Assembly: GCF_019399895.1 (NCBI RefSeq)
Contig: NC_091867.1
Coordinates: 3,286,001 to 3,350,000, forward strand
DNA: 64,000 bases
DNA from: Cardiocondyla obscurior
Lineage: Eukaryota; Arthropoda; Insecta; Hymenoptera; Formicidae
Reading direction: 5' to 3'
In this document: positions 1-12,880 of the stretch, one piece after another
How positions within the stretch are numbered: position 1 is the stretch's first letter
Layout: the number at the start of each line of letters is the position of its first letter
Translations under genes and position numbers: made by a program
Notes under the pieces: model-generated
What the model saw: only the letters and a program-made list of their open reading frames with translations
The model's database searches: none
What the model was told of the DNA's origin: nothing

Positions 1-202
1 TCCCTTCGTATGTCTCGTGCTTTTGCAGATCGAACTTCTCCAGGCCTCTTTTAATTCTTTCAGCATCGAGCTTGCATTTTTTCATGTGCACATCCATCAC
101 GATCGCTTTGCACTGTTTACTTGCCTGAGAAATCTCACAGGTTGCCGCTAATATCACCAGAATCAGAATGATCCCATGTGCTCCGAGCCGATGGAAATTC
201 AT
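1..202 (-). CDS. Secreted protein of unknown function, 5' part only
   Basis: The minus strand reads ATG at 202-200 and stays open to the window edge (67 codons). Residues 1-27 form a typical signal peptide: a short polar start, then the hydrophobic run GIILILVILAAT, with likely cleavage near Ser-Gln-Ala. The mature part begins SKQCKAIVMDVHMKKCKLD and is lysine-rich, with two cysteines twelve residues apart. I considered an odorant-binding protein, but the cysteine spacing seen so far does not match the classical pattern, so I do not name it. The rest of the gene lies left of the window. No splice donor is evident in the visible exon. Confidence 0.6.
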   Translation of the reverse strand, partial: MNFHRLGAHGIILILVILAATCEISQASKQCKAIVMDVHMKKCKLDAERIKRGLEKFDLQKHETYEG

Positions 203-2033
203 CTTCGTTTGTGATCAATCGACATAAGACTTGAGCCACGACCTGATCGCATTTTTAATAACTTTTTATCCAATTCCTTATCCAGTTGAACGTGCCGAGG
301 ACACATTTGTATAATCGCGCTTGATGCAAATTTGCCCGCGACACGCATGTACAATGTTATATCAACGTATTATTAAATAATATTATTAATAACAATCATC
401 ATCGTGAGATATCGCAATGAAAATTAAATACTGATTATTTTTCCGCCTTTTCACTTAAAAAAAAAAAAGTTGAAATGTATAATCGATTTCTTTTCACATT
501 TTATTTATAGCGATATTTTACATACTTTTTTTTTTTTTTAACGCGTGAAAAAATATTTGAGAATTAAGTGAAACATGTGCACGGCGCATAGTAGATTATT
601 CGCTAATTGCAGCAGACTCAATGTGGGCCTTTCTGCGGCTCTGTCATTAATATGGTCATGCAATAATCTCGTGTGTGCAATAAACGGTCTTACCTCATTG
701 TTGCGTGGGCATCAGCGATGATTGATACGAGCGTACGTCGAAATGCTTTGCATGATGTTGAAATTACGTACTCTCGTACGTTGAAAATTCTCCGCGGGGC
801 TTGCGGAATAGCACGTGCAAAGGCACGCGCAATCGCTTCCAGGTGTTCTAAACATTTGGTGACGAAAGTCAACGGGAATGTCCACTTTCGCACAATTTTG
901 TCACTTTGCAATCGTCTCGCTTCATTGTGAATCATACTTAAAAGTGTTTCCATAAAAAAAAAAAATCTTTTATATTATTTAAACAAGTCGAAGGGGAGTA
1001 ATGTTTGTAGTTATCACTGATGTACTCTGATGTCATATGATAACGTTAGTGTGTTGAAGACATTGGAAAAAAAAAATTTACAATGACACGTGCGAAAAGA
1101 GAATAATATGATAACCCTTTCAGGCTCTTATCAAGCCTCTGGCATTATCGGCAAGTCACGCATTTAGAAAATTAGATTCAATTAATTATTATCAAGCGCG
1201 CGAGCACTCGCAAACACGTGGAAAATTAAAAATGCGATACATGCGCGCTTTTTCTATTTTATCTGTTATTGTGTGACAGCCGAGGAATAGATTGGTCAAC
1301 AGATATGTGAAAGCGACGTAAATATAAAGGAACCTCGGAAAAAAACCATCTGACTTAAACCCAAATAACTTACGAAACAAATAATTCGATAAGACGTGGT
1401 TTCTTGATATTGTCTAGTAAATAGCAAACAATTAAGCACAAATTTCTAGAGTAAAAAAAAAAAAAACGTTGACGCGATAAAGAGGGTGATATTTTCAAAA
1501 ATAATTATCAACATTTTCTTGTTTTTTTTTTTTTCTTTCTTTTTTTTAATGCCGCAAGTATCAATAGACATAGGTAATTTCTATATTATTAATCTAATGA
1601 CAACGTTTAAATTTATTACAAAAGAACGATTCAGATTTAAATTACATCAGTCATATATTCTTTAAAATTTAACTTTTATTTTTATTTTTTAAAAACGGCC
1701 GCTCTTGTATTTTTATATTTTAAATATTTTTATTTTATTATTAAAAATAAATAAAATAATAAAAAATATTAATAATACAATAACAAAATAATTTATAACA
1801 CACGAGATTAATTTTATTTTATTTTACACAATAATCGGGTATGCTAACTTGCAAGTATCTTCGTAAAGCGAGAATTTTCACATTGAGCAATCACATGTTT
1901 TCATTATACACGTGTTCCACGTGTTGATTGGGAGACTAGTGACATCTGACATTGTTACTTGTAACTCGTATGACGGCGTAGCACCAGAGCACTAGCACCG
2001 TGGCACATATGACGTATGCCGTTCCTCCTGTAT
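203..2033. other. Intergenic, AT-rich, no gene supported
   Basis: This is the space between the secreted-protein start and the COPB1 promoter side. It has many poly-A/T runs (for example 460-470, 527-540, 1455-1466, 1524-1534). A less AT-rich patch at about 690-950 is open on both strands (85 and 87 codons), but neither protein looks like a known family and codon use does not favour a strand. Confidence 0.6.
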
Positions 2034-2234
2034 CTAGATGTATCTAAATGTCAGTAAATTTTGAGAGATCAGTTGTTTGCGTCTATTTTTCTCAGCTCTA
2101 ATTTTAGGTATGTGTTTAATTAAACCGGCGGCTGCAAGATCACGTCGGATCTCGAGTCGCGACATTAACACAGATGACATGCTGGTGTCTCGCATAACCT
2201 TACTCATTGCTTGTTCGCTTTTTTTTCCTCGCAC
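2034..2234 (-). CDS. Possible small basic protein, divergent from COPB1
   Basis: A 66-codon minus-strand frame ends at TAG 2036-2034 and lies head to head with COPB1, whose ATG is only 92 bp away. The predicted peptide is basic and looks protein-like rather than low-complexity: it contains SRLEIRRDLAAAGLIKHIPK followed by RAEKNRRKQL. There are in-frame ATGs at codons 1, 10 and 14. I recognise no family. It could be a short gene sharing a bidirectional promoter with COPB1, an exon of a longer minus-strand gene, or chance. Confidence 0.3.
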   Translation of the reverse strand: MRGKKSEQAMSKVMRDTSMSSVLMSRLEIRRDLAAAGLIKHIPKIRAEKNRRKQLISQNLLTFRYI

Positions 2235-2325
2235 ACAGAATTACTGATAGACTTTATTCAAAGCTTTCTGTCGTAGGTCGTAAGGAACTCTTCCTCTAAG
2301 CGCGACGTTACGAGTAACTGAGAAA

Positions 2326-5300
2326 ATGGGCACGTTAACCGAGCAACCGTGTTACACCTTGATAAACATTCCGACCGACACAGAGTCGTTGAACGAGCTC
2401 CAGCTGAAGCAGGACCTCGAGAAGGGCAGCGTTCAGACGAAAATTGACGCGCTCAAGAAGACGATTCACATGATTTTGAGCGGCGAACGGCTGCCAGGCC
2501 TCCTTATGACGATCATTAGGTTTGTTCTGCCACTACAGAATCACACCATCAAGAAGCTGCTGCTAATCTTCTGGGAGATTGTGCCGAAAACTTCCGGCTC
2601 TGATGGCAAGCTACTGCAGGAAATGATATTGGTGTGTGATGCATACAGGAAAGACTTGCAGCACCCTAACGAATTTGTTAGGGGATCTACACTCAGGTAA
2701 GTAATAGAAATGTAAGTGCAAATTAAATTATATGGAACTTTATATGTAATAATTATATAATTTGTAGATTCTTGTGCAAATTGAAGGAGCCAGAACTTCT
2801 TGAGCCACTGATGCCAGCGATAATCGCTTGTCTGGAGCATAGACATTCTTATGTTAGACGTAACGCGGTTCTCGCAATTTTTACTATATATAGAAATTTT
2901 GAATTTCTTATACCAGATGCCCCAGACTTGATTGCAAAGTATTTAGAAGGAGAACAAGATATGTCATGCAGAAGAAACGCATTCTTAATGTTGCTACATG
3001 CCGATCAGAGTAAAGCTCTTGCTTATTTAGCTGCTTGCCTTGATCAAGTGCCAAGTTTTGGCGATATACTACAATTGGTTATTGTTGAATTAATATATAA
3101 GGTGTGAAAAAATTTTCAACATAATATTTTAATGCATTTATTTATACATTTATTCATCACTAATATAATTTTTCTTTTCTAGGTTTGTCTGGCAAATCCA
3201 TCGGAAAAAGCACGTTTTATTAGGTGTATCTATAGTTTACTGAATTCACCTAGTGCTGCAGTGCGTTACGAAGCAGCAGGTACATTGGTGACTCTTTCCA
3301 GTGCGCCAACTGCGATTAAAGCCGCAGCTACCTGCTATATCGAATTGATTGTCAAGGAGAGTGACAATAATGTTAAACTTATCGTATTAGATCGATTAAT
3401 TGCAATGAAAGATAGTCCGGTGTATGAAAGAGTACTTCAAGATCTTGTCATGGATATACTCCGCGTTTTAGGTAATGATCCAAATATAGAATTTTTTAGA
3501 ATTCTATATTCATTAAAATGTTCTGTATATTATATATTTATATATATATATTTATTTTAAATAGGTTCACCAGCTTTGGAAGTTAGAACAAAAACTTTGG
3601 CTTTAGCCATGGATTTAGTTACAACTCGCACAATCGAAGAAATGGTTCAACTTCTAAAGAAGGAAGTTCTCAGGACCGCTGGCGGAGAACACGAGGATGC
3701 TGGCAAATACCGTCAGCTCTTAATACGAACTCTTCATACTTGTTCAATGAAATTTGCAGACGTTGCCGTCACTGTCATTCCAGTATTGACTGATTTTCTA
3801 TCCGAGAGTAACGATGCAGCGTCAATGGACCTTCTTGTATTTATTCGTGAAGCGATTCAGAGATTCGAGAATCTTAGACCATTAATTGTCGAGAAATTAT
3901 TAGAGGTTTGTACATGTTAATATTTTAATATTTTAAAAATACGATTATCAAGAACAGAAATTAATTTTGATTTCAATAATTTAGATGTTTCCTCACATCC
4001 GATTTGCAAAAGTACATAGAGTTACACTTTGGATTCTTGGCGAGTATGCTACATCGAAAGAAGACATAGAAGCTGTCATGGCCCGTATACGAACAGCATT
4101 AGGTGAATTACCGTTGCTTGACGCAGAAAATAAACGTCAAGCTGGTGAGAAATCTGAGGATGGTAGCGCGCAAGCCGCACCCGCGCAGCTCGTTACATCT
4201 GATGGTACTTACGCCAGTCAAAGTGCTTTCAGTGCTGCATCTACACGTGAGTAGCTTACTTTTGCATAAAATATATGATAAAATATAAAATATTATTTAC
4301 AATATTTTGTGTACTATATTATATCGATTTAAATTAATTAATAGGAAAAAAGGAAGAAAAGCGACCAGCATTAGCACAATATTTGATGGAAGGAGAATTT
4401 TTCATTGGCGCGGCTTTGGCTAATATATTGTCAAAATTAGCTCTTCGTTATAAAGTGCTCGAAAGTAACATTCAAAAAAGCAATAAACTGCAAGCGGAAG
4501 CAATGTTTATAATGTCCAGCATATTACAGCTCGGTCGTTCGGGCCTTCCTAAGAAAGCGATGACACATGATGACGCGGAAAGGATTTCTCTATGCCTTAG
4601 ATCCCTTGCTTCCCCAACGCCTCTCGTACAAAAAATCTTCACTGAGGGATGTCGTGATGCACTCGATAGAATGTTGTCCGCGAACGCAGAAGAGGATTCA
4701 CAAAATCAAAAGGCTAAGGAAAAGCCGGGTAATATCGTTCAAGTCGATGACGCGATTCAGTTTTTGCAATTGAATCGTGGATCCGATCTTGCCGGTGGGG
4801 CAGGCGATATGTTTGAGCAAAGTCTTAGTGCAGCTGTAGCAGGACGACCTGGTGCTAGTGGAGATGCTCCAAATGTCTTGAGTAAAGTCATTCAACTTAC
4901 TGGTTTTTCGGACCCGATTTATGCAGAGGCCTTGTTCCACGTTAATCAGTACGACATCGTGCTCGATGTACTAATAGTCAATCAAACGGAAGACACACTC
5001 CAGAATTTTACATTGGAACTTGCTACTTTGGGTGACTTGAAATTGGTAGAGAGACCACAGTCCATTGTACTTGCCCCTAGAGATTTCGCCACGATCAAGG
5101 CGAATATAAAAGTTACATCTACGGATAATGGTATTATCTTCGGAAATATTGGTGAGTGAGATTTAGATACGTTTGAAAAAATTGCAACACATTGCTTCTT
5201 ATTTCGGAAAATAAATATCGATTTTGATTGTTACTTTTTTTTTCTACTTTTAGTTTACGATGTATCGGGAGCAGGGTCTGACAGAAGTGGCGTAGTCGTT

Positions 5301-5811
5301 CTTAACGACATACCCATCGATATTATGGATTATATAGTACCTGCAACATGCACTGATTTAGAATTCCGCAAGATGTGGGCTGAATTTGAATGGGAGAACA
5401 AAGTCTCTGTCAATACAACTTTGTCTGACTTAAGAGAGTATCTCGCACATTTGTTGAAGTCTACAAATATGCGTTGCGTTACACCTGAGAAGGTACGTTT
5501 AATTTTTTTTTTGTTAGATTAATTTTCTATTCAAATGCGTTACTGTTATGAAAATAATGATCGTTTTTTTTTTTTTAAAGGCTCTTTCGGGACAATGTGG
5601 ATTTTTGGCTGCAAATATGTGTGCTAAATCAATATTTGGTGAAGACGCATTAGCGAATTTATCCATCGAGAAGCCATTAAATAAACCTGATGCGCCAGTG
5701 GTCGGTCATATTCGTATTAGAGCCAAGAGCCAAGGTATGGCCTTATCCTTGGGCGATAAAATTAATTCGGCACAGAAAGACCCGCTAACTAAAGTTGTGC
5801 AAGTCGCTTAA
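2326..5811 (+). CDS. COPB1: Coatomer subunit beta (beta-COP), complete
   Basis: Beta subunit of the COPI coat that carries cargo from Golgi to ER and within the Golgi; cytosolic, recruited to Golgi membranes by Arf1. Eight exons, joined in frame: 2326-2696, 2768-3101, 3183-3471, 3565-3905, 3985-4246, 4345-5151, 5254-5492, 5581-5811, giving 957 aa, close to the usual length of about 950. The N-terminal half is the adaptin-like alpha-solenoid, opening with YTLINIPTDTESLNELQLKQ and containing LWILGEYA in exon 5. After an acidic, Ala-rich linker (about residues 500-540), exon 6 onward holds the conserved beta-COP C-terminal region and the appendage domain, with FRKMWAEFEWENKVSV in exon 7 and GHIRIRAKSQGMALSLGDKI near the end. 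Introns are short (70-103 bp) and AT-rich with canonical borders. No break is seen, so the gene looks functional. Confidence 0.97.
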
Positions 5812-6402
5812 ATTTCACCGACAAATTATATACATTGCAAGTAAGTTTTCGATTCGGACGGCCACTTTTATGAAATTTATAGAACTTCAAATATTATTAT
5901 TAAATCATTTTTGCATATTTATGGCATTTAAACCATGTTATTTAGATAATAAATATCTTGATTTTTTCATAGGTATTTTTTTAGACTTATGTATTATTTG
6001 CCAATCGAAACATATTATTTATGCGAATCACAGTTATAGTAAGATACATATTAATATATGGTCATATTAATTTGTATCATGTTTAATATACCGCATTCCC
6101 GATCGATTTCTTTATCCTGTCATAAGCATGCAGTTAATATCATATCGCAGAAATAAAAATGTATTTGTAGATAAGAAAATAAATATAATATACACATTTT
6201 ATCTATGTAAGCTCCACTTATTTTTTTTCTTTAAATACAAATATGTAAGATTTGTAATATCTCTGTATGAGTTTTTAAATAAAATAACTTTAAAACATTT
6301 CAATCCTTTATACATGATCACGATTTTTAAATGTCAAGAAAGATTGGAAATAACATTTTCAAATTTTTGTATTTAAACTGAATGTAAAAAGTTGTATGCC
6401 AT

Positions 6403-9400
6403 TTATAACCACCCTCCTCTTGCAGGTCTACTACTACGCGACGTAAGTTTTTCTCGGTCGTTATCTTTGTTACTGCCCGAGCTTGACGTAACCGCTAACG
6501 AAGAGATGCTCGGAAGTTTAGGATTATGTGAAGTTTTTGATCGTGTTCTGATCGAACTGTTTCCATCTTTGACACTAATTGCAGAAGTAGTAGTGGCAGT
6601 TTTGGTAATAACAGGCGTAGGAATAATTAAAGTGGTGTCCGAAGAAGTGGTTGAAGATTGAACAATAGATTGAGCAGAAGTTGATTGTCCTGAAAAAGAG
6701 AATAATATTAGCAACAAATGTCGTGAATTAAATCTAAAAAAAACGTGTTAGATCGAAGCTCATGTAATACCTAATGTTATTAAAAACTACATTAACAATC
6801 AAATAAATATTTAATTCTTAATTACGATTAAATAAAAACGGTAATTTAATTATACACGCGTATAAGTGGTTGAGAAATTCAAAGTAAACAAAATGATAAA
6901 AGTTCATCAATCCCGAGAATTCTCGGTGTCAAAGCTCTGAAAACGATCGAGAAATATCAAAAGTATAGGATGAGAAAAGAAGTAGTCGAAGTCAGAGCGC
7001 CGTTATCACCAGTTCCGCTGCCAGTGTCACCTTTGAATCGATAGTGAGAAGCTTAAATTGCAAATTACCCAATGATAACAGAATTCACGGTAGTAAACTT
7101 GTTTTATCATTTCTATTATCTTTGGGTAATAGCAGAATATCGCTTCGAAATTATATTATTTTTTAAATTAAATTTTTTTTCGTAATAAATACCATGTTGA
7201 ATAGGCGCCTTCCTTTTTATTACTTGCGGGGGCGATGAACGAAGCGGTAGCAACGGTGCGGTGACTTTCGTTGTTTTCTCATTAACGAAATTGACCGTAG
7301 GTCTAGTCTGTGTAAGAAAACATTTTTACTGATAAGCAGAAAAGTTCTATTATAATGAGTAATTATATAATATGTTCTGATTATTAGTTCAATACCTGAG
7401 GGTGTGATTTAATCGGTTGGGAGCCGATGCTGTTCTTAACTGATTCTGGAATTTTTTCTTTTTTCAGATCTGATGTCTTGGCATTGCTATCGTCCTCGAC
7501 GATATCGTGCAACACATGCAGTATCGTTGCCGCGGTAGTTTCTGGCAATTCAACAGGAACATCTGGCGGCAATGGGCTTTTCTGTGCCAGGCGTTTCGCT
7601 TCTTCCATAGCTCTCTTCAAACTCTGCTGATTTTGTAGCGATGCCTTGCTGCAGCTTTTACCGATTTGAGAACTCTTAACTGCGCTTTTCACGACCTACA
7701 AAATTATAATAGGTAAATCAGCTAGGCTTACTTTTTTTTCGTGGAAAAATAAGTAAAGATCTTTCATACTTGTCTCCATCGATGCTCGGCTGAAGACAAC
7801 ACAGCTAGTCTAGCGATTCTTTTCCATCTCTCTATATTGCTTTCATCTTCGGGTTGCTGAAGAGCTATTTCTTCCTGTAGATCGGCATCGGCTGAATTTA
7901 TGGGTCCTGCTACTTGAAAGTCTTTCATGAGTCTTCTTTCCCAAACCTTCATCTTTTTGCCCAGTATAGCTAATTTTAAAAAGATAGTATGAAAAGTATT
8001 ATTACATAATTTTAAAACCTTTACGAGTTTGGTTTTAGCGTGGCTTATTTGTTATTTTAAATTAAATAGTGTATCTGCATATATAAAATATTCACTTTTT
8101 TCTTTTTTATTGACGCCACCGATGTCCATGCCGTTTCTGTGTAAAATATCCAGAAGTTCGCATCTCCAGGACGATAAGTCGGATTTAAGTTCGTGAACGT
8201 CGTCTTCGGTGACAGGTTCCATTTCATGCTCGCTATGCGCATTCACAACGTAACGCCATATCAAAGCTCTCATGACAGTTCCATATCTGTGTTAATAAGA
8301 GCAAGAAGACCTGCGTAAGCATTGTTTTATAATAACGCCATTAAATTTTATTTAAAGTACAAATATTTAAATGTTTTTCGTCGCGACTAGCCTACTGCAC
8401 GTATTAATCTAAGCCAACGCGTGCTCGACTGCAAAATCCGCCGCTACCGGGACCGCCAGCCGTCGCGGTCAACTGCGAGCGAGAACGTAGCGTGTTTACG
8501 TCGGCCGGTGGCCATTTTTGCGCGCGGCGCTTCCTCTTGTTGGGAACTTTGGGAAGCGCCACGCAGTCGGCGGGCCCGGAGGTCAACGACCGCGGTAGTC
8601 GAGCGCGCGTAGGTATAGGTCAGGACGCGTAGTAGACTAGTACGCGGGGAAAAAACATTTAGGTATCTGGCATTTTTTTTGACGCGTTATTAGAGAGTAA
8701 TAATTGTACGCTTTGAACGTTACATTTCTGGCTCAGTGGTGGACAGTTTTGCTAGACAGCCGCGAGATAAACCACAAATTGGTTAGGTAATTATTAGGTA
8801 ACGATTGGAATTAATTTTTACTCGGGAATCTAATACAAATTAATAAATTAAGTTTTTGGTATGTGCGCAATATTGCATTAGTTTTACCAAGTATTTAAAA
8901 AACAACTTACTTGTATTCGCGTGCACGTCGACGTTGACTAGAGCGTCTACCTATACGCTTCTTCTGCAAGCCGAACAATCGGAAAAGCAATTTCGGCGGT
9001 GGGAAGATGTTGAAGGGTGGCGGAAGAGTACCACTGTCCTCGAAGTAACTCATCCATAACTTCGTTCTCGCGAATTTCCACTCCGTGTCAGAATGTTCCT
9101 ACCGTGTCAATACTTCCGTTGACGAGATCATTCAGATCGCGAATATCGTTTGAAGAGGAGCCTTACCTCAATAACGGTATAGCTGTTGCTCATCATGGCT
9201 ATCAGTAAATTTAGCAGAACAATCACGTTGATCACGGAATACGAACCGAACATTAGCAGACCCCAGAATCGAGTGTACGTCTTGATTCCTAAAAATAACG
9301 ATGTCTAGAAAACGTGAAGCTTAGAAAACAGTGGCGTCGATTTTATTGAAAATACGTTTGATCAGGTTTAATAAAAATAACTCATATTCAGTAAATCAGA

Positions 9401-12400
9401 GCGATGGACGTACCAGCGAGTTCGAAGCTTTCAATACCGACCATACCGAAACTAGCCCAGAAGAGACTTTGGCAAGATTCGAAGAGGTTGCTGAATCTGG
9501 AAAAAAATTGTACGCAAATCGTAAGTGACATGTAAAATTATATTAAAAAATTTTTTTTCAGAATAATCATCTTCAAAACTGTAGAGCTGTGTATTTATTA
9601 TATGTGAAAATTAAGGTTCTAATGAATGACTCATTATTTAGTATTGCAAATCTAGAAGATGATGCGGAGCCTGTTATTTTCTTCGCGATTACGAGGCGGC
9701 ATGTGCGCGCGAAAGTGTGGGTTGAAAGGCAGCATCTCGCGTCTCTCATCCCATTCGGCAATTTGATTATTCCATTCACCTTCTCCATCTTAAACAGGCG
9801 TCATTGCCGGAGTCCCATGAGGGATCCGACATTCCGTTGTAACACTTCTGCCTTTCCAGTTCCGCAAAATACCATAATAACTGGTTCAAACCGCAGGCGA
9901 AGGCGAATAAGACTAAGGTGTAAATAAAAAAAAATTTCACGATGTCAATCACCATTCTGCCCAGCGATATCTAAAACAGAAGTCGGCATTCTTTTTAATT
10001 TTACTGTGTCGCTATTAATTAATATTATGACACTTTTGTATATATTAAATAATTAATAAAATAATATAAAATAAAATAAAATAAAATAAAATAAAATAAA
10101 ATAAAAGTTATATCAAATACAGAAAAATATTTAAGCAAGTTTTAAATAACAATTTTTGTTGCGACACCTGAAGCGGTCCTAGGTGCGGATTGATGCTGAA
10201 AAGATGAACGAGCTTTAAAGCGCTGAAAACATTCGCAGCCGCAAAGAGACCTTCAGCAATCAGTTGCGGATCGAAGTCGCTCCAAAGTTCTCTTGGTATT
10301 AACGCGGCCGACGAGTCTGTCTGTATTTCGGCGCGTTGTTGAAGATAAGCTGCTAGCCTCAGAATACCGGTTGCCAAATAAAGACTGTTTCTCGTGAAAT
10401 CAATAAAATTCCACAAATTCCGCAAGTAACTTTGCAGACCGTCCACGTAAGCCTGCAATATTAGTAAAGTCTTGGACAAATCTGTGATATTTGCCAAATC
10501 TTAGATAAGTCTTAGACTTATGAGATACAGAAGAAACATTGTTTTAAGATAAATTTCTTGTTTATTCGCGTACCTCTCTTGTCTCTTCCCATATGAATCC
10601 TAGCACGTACAGTACGACGATGCCTTCGAGAGGTGTGGGTACCGCGCCTCTTTGTCGCGCCAAGTAAGTCTCGAGATTTCTCTTCATTTCCTGAGTGCCT
10701 AGGAGTCTAACGATCTCCACTTCCGCACGCTGCGACACCAGCATGAGCACAACTACAGATACAATTAGTCATCGATTAAATAACGCTGCTGATTTTGTTA
10801 TTTCGAATTTTTTTTAAAATAAATCACGGCTTTGTCCAAACAAAAAAAAAAGTAAATTACACAAAAAGAATAAATAAGATGATGCGTGAACGAGGAATTT
10901 CATGAAAGGTCTTCGCATGAGCTGCCCCGTTTTCGATTCCGGCATCAGATAGTACACGATACAATAAAATGGAAATAGAATCGCCGTCTTTACAAGAATA
11001 CCAACTCTCCGCATAGTTGACATTCTTCGAAATCCGGGAACTCCTTCGTACCTGCGAACCGAGCGAGATATTTAAGAATTAAATTTTCATTCACGGACAA
11101 TGTTACGTAAAATAAATTTCTTTTAATTCACCAAATTGCCGCCAAAAGTTGTTGAACGTGAGAGTGCGAGACGAATCTCTTCTGCCTGTATTTTATAGCT
11201 TGTTCCAATCGAGCTAATTGCTTACTAAGTTCGATGTTCTCTTCCTCGGGATCGTGATTTAGAATGGTGTCAAGTTCCGTGGTGGTCCGGACGTGTTGCA
11301 ACAGATCGACAGCGAATCTGTTCGGAATGATCACAGACGTTTAACGTTGTAATTATTTTTTTTAAATAATTTAAAAAGTGCTTACTTCTCCACTTGCCGT
11401 CGCAGTTTTAAATATTCGGCTCGACTCTCGGGTTCCGACACAGCCAGCTCCCTGAGTTCCCAGCTTAACTGAAAAGCTGTCATCAAAGGATCTGTCGAGC
11501 TCAGAGCTATTAAACTTGGACTCGCCAAAGCCTTGTATTCAGAGATTCTAGTGGACGACAATCTTAACGGATCACCTAATAACAATAATTTTATTTACGT
11601 TAGTTTTGTAATTTTTTTGAAATTAAAAAAAAAATTTTTTTTATTTGCAGGATTATTAGAAAGTGTCTCTCACCGATGGTCGCCTGACGGCAATCGTCAC
11701 AGCCACATCTCACGTTGTGTGGCATCGGCAAGGTGGCTCCTCTATCCAGCAAAAGCTTCAAAATTTCATAATTATTACGCTGCGCCGCGAGCACCAATGG
11801 TGTCATGTCCGGTGAATATCTGGCTGATGCTGAATCAACCTTCTGCCAACTGTGTATAATTTCTTTCTCCGCTGCGATCAAGATGCGAATTTTTAAAATG
11901 CATTTTTGTTTTTAATAATACTCTCAATTTACATATTTATATTTTACAACAAACCAAATGTTATAGGTGGCTTTAAAAAAAAAAAGAAAGAGATTCTTTT
12001 TGACTCACAATTTTCGGCCACTTGATTCGTAAGAAGTTCTTCGTGTTCCAACAGCAATTCTACCGCTTCTACAAATTCCTGATCGATGGCATGAAGCAGA
12101 GCATCCTTAGTTTCGACTCCCATGACGATAAGCAACTCCAACATTTCTAAATTTTCCGCCTCTATGGCTAGCGTAAGAGCACTGCGACCCAGACTATCCA
12201 CGCAATTCACGTCCAATTGCTTTCCCTGAAATATTCGTCGCGAACATTGCATCGATGCTCTTACTCGAATTTTTACAAAATAAAATTTAATATTGAAAGT
12301 CAGAATTATTTTTTAACTTTAGAAAAAATTATTTTTTATATTAAAATGCAGAGAAACTTTTTTTTTGCAATAGTTCGCGAAGCTTTATTTGTTCAACGAT

Positions 12401-12614
12401 TATATCGTTAATTCTCTTTATTAAAATCGGTATCTACCTTGCCCTTGTTTGCAAGCTGCAAAAGCCGCTTCACGTTGGGCAAATCACCTCTCTCCACGGC
12501 CAATAAATACTTCTTTTCTTCGAGATTCAACGGACGCGGGAGATGAAGCACATAATCGTTTGCGTCTTGCGCGGCCCCATCTTCCGTATCCTTATCAATC
12601 TTCGCGACGTTCAT
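6403..12614 (-). CDS. trpl: TRP-like (TRPL) light-activated cation channel
   Basis: TRPC-family plasma-membrane channel; in Drosophila, TRPL works with TRP in photoreceptor rhabdomeres downstream of phospholipase C. Seventeen coding exons join in frame (high to low): 12614-12438, 12225-12009, 11871-11674, 11575-11386, 11317-11132, 11051-10861, 10752-10574, 10452-10168, 9970-9780, 9496-9414, 9288-9167, 9098-8911, 8286-8096, 7969-7770, 7695-7396, 7307-7193, 6689-6403; 1099 aa. Residues 30-190 are ankyrin repeats. About 340-670 are the six membrane segments; the pore helix LFWASFGMVGIESFELAG precedes S6 (SVINVIVLLNLLIAMMSNSY). The TRP box EWKFAR is at 679-684. The tail carries KVWERRLMKDFQV, a basic segment ERWKRIARLAVLSSAEHRW like the TRPL calmodulin-binding site, and EEAKRL, which together fit TRPL better than TRP or TRP-gamma. 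The C-terminus ends GGWL. The last two junctions (exons 15-17) are less certain because the tail is poorly conserved. Confidence 0.93.
8404..8640. other. GC-rich island inside a trpl intron
   Basis: The 624-bp intron between trpl exons 12 and 13 contains a CpG-rich patch unlike the AT-rich introns around it. On the minus strand it holds a 60-codon open frame rich in Arg/Lys, with an acceptor-like site (ctcgctcgcag) but no convincing donor in phase. It could be an internal promoter or an alternative exon of the linker after the TRP box. The reading I use for trpl skips it and keeps the family pattern intact. Confidence 0.4.
10066..10105. repeat. Pentanucleotide microsatellite (ATAAA)8
   Basis: Eight perfect copies of ATAAA in the trpl intron between exons 8 and 9, 62 bp from the exon 8 donor. 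Confidence 0.95.
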
Positions 12615-12868
12615 CTTGTCGTGTTCAGTTCACTCTCTCATCCCGACAGCGATTAATTATAATTAAAAAATTTTTTATGTACCAAAAATAATTTTAAATT
12701 ATTTGTTTTTATCGGCACATTGATAAGGCATCACGAAGGCCTGGGTGGTTTCGCGTGAGCCGACAAGGCCTTTCGTAAGAAGACCAACTTCTGTCGAGAA
12801 GAACGACGCAACATTCGCAGTGAAAAGTGTTGTTTTGCTTTTGCGCAACCCTTCGTGACGCGTGACTC

Positions 12869-12880
12869 TTGTTATATAGA
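12869..12880 (-). promoter_or_regulatory. Candidate TATA box for trpl
   Basis: Read on the minus strand the motif is TCTATATAAC, about 260 bp upstream of the trpl ATG at 12614. A start site 25-30 bp downstream (near 12845) would give a 5' leader of about 230 bases with no intron needed. The position fits, but start-site data are lacking. Confidence 0.4.

Noticed and set aside
673..953. Overlapping 85- and 87-codon frames on both strands
   Set aside because: No family, no splice sites in phase, no start context; not enough to call a gene.
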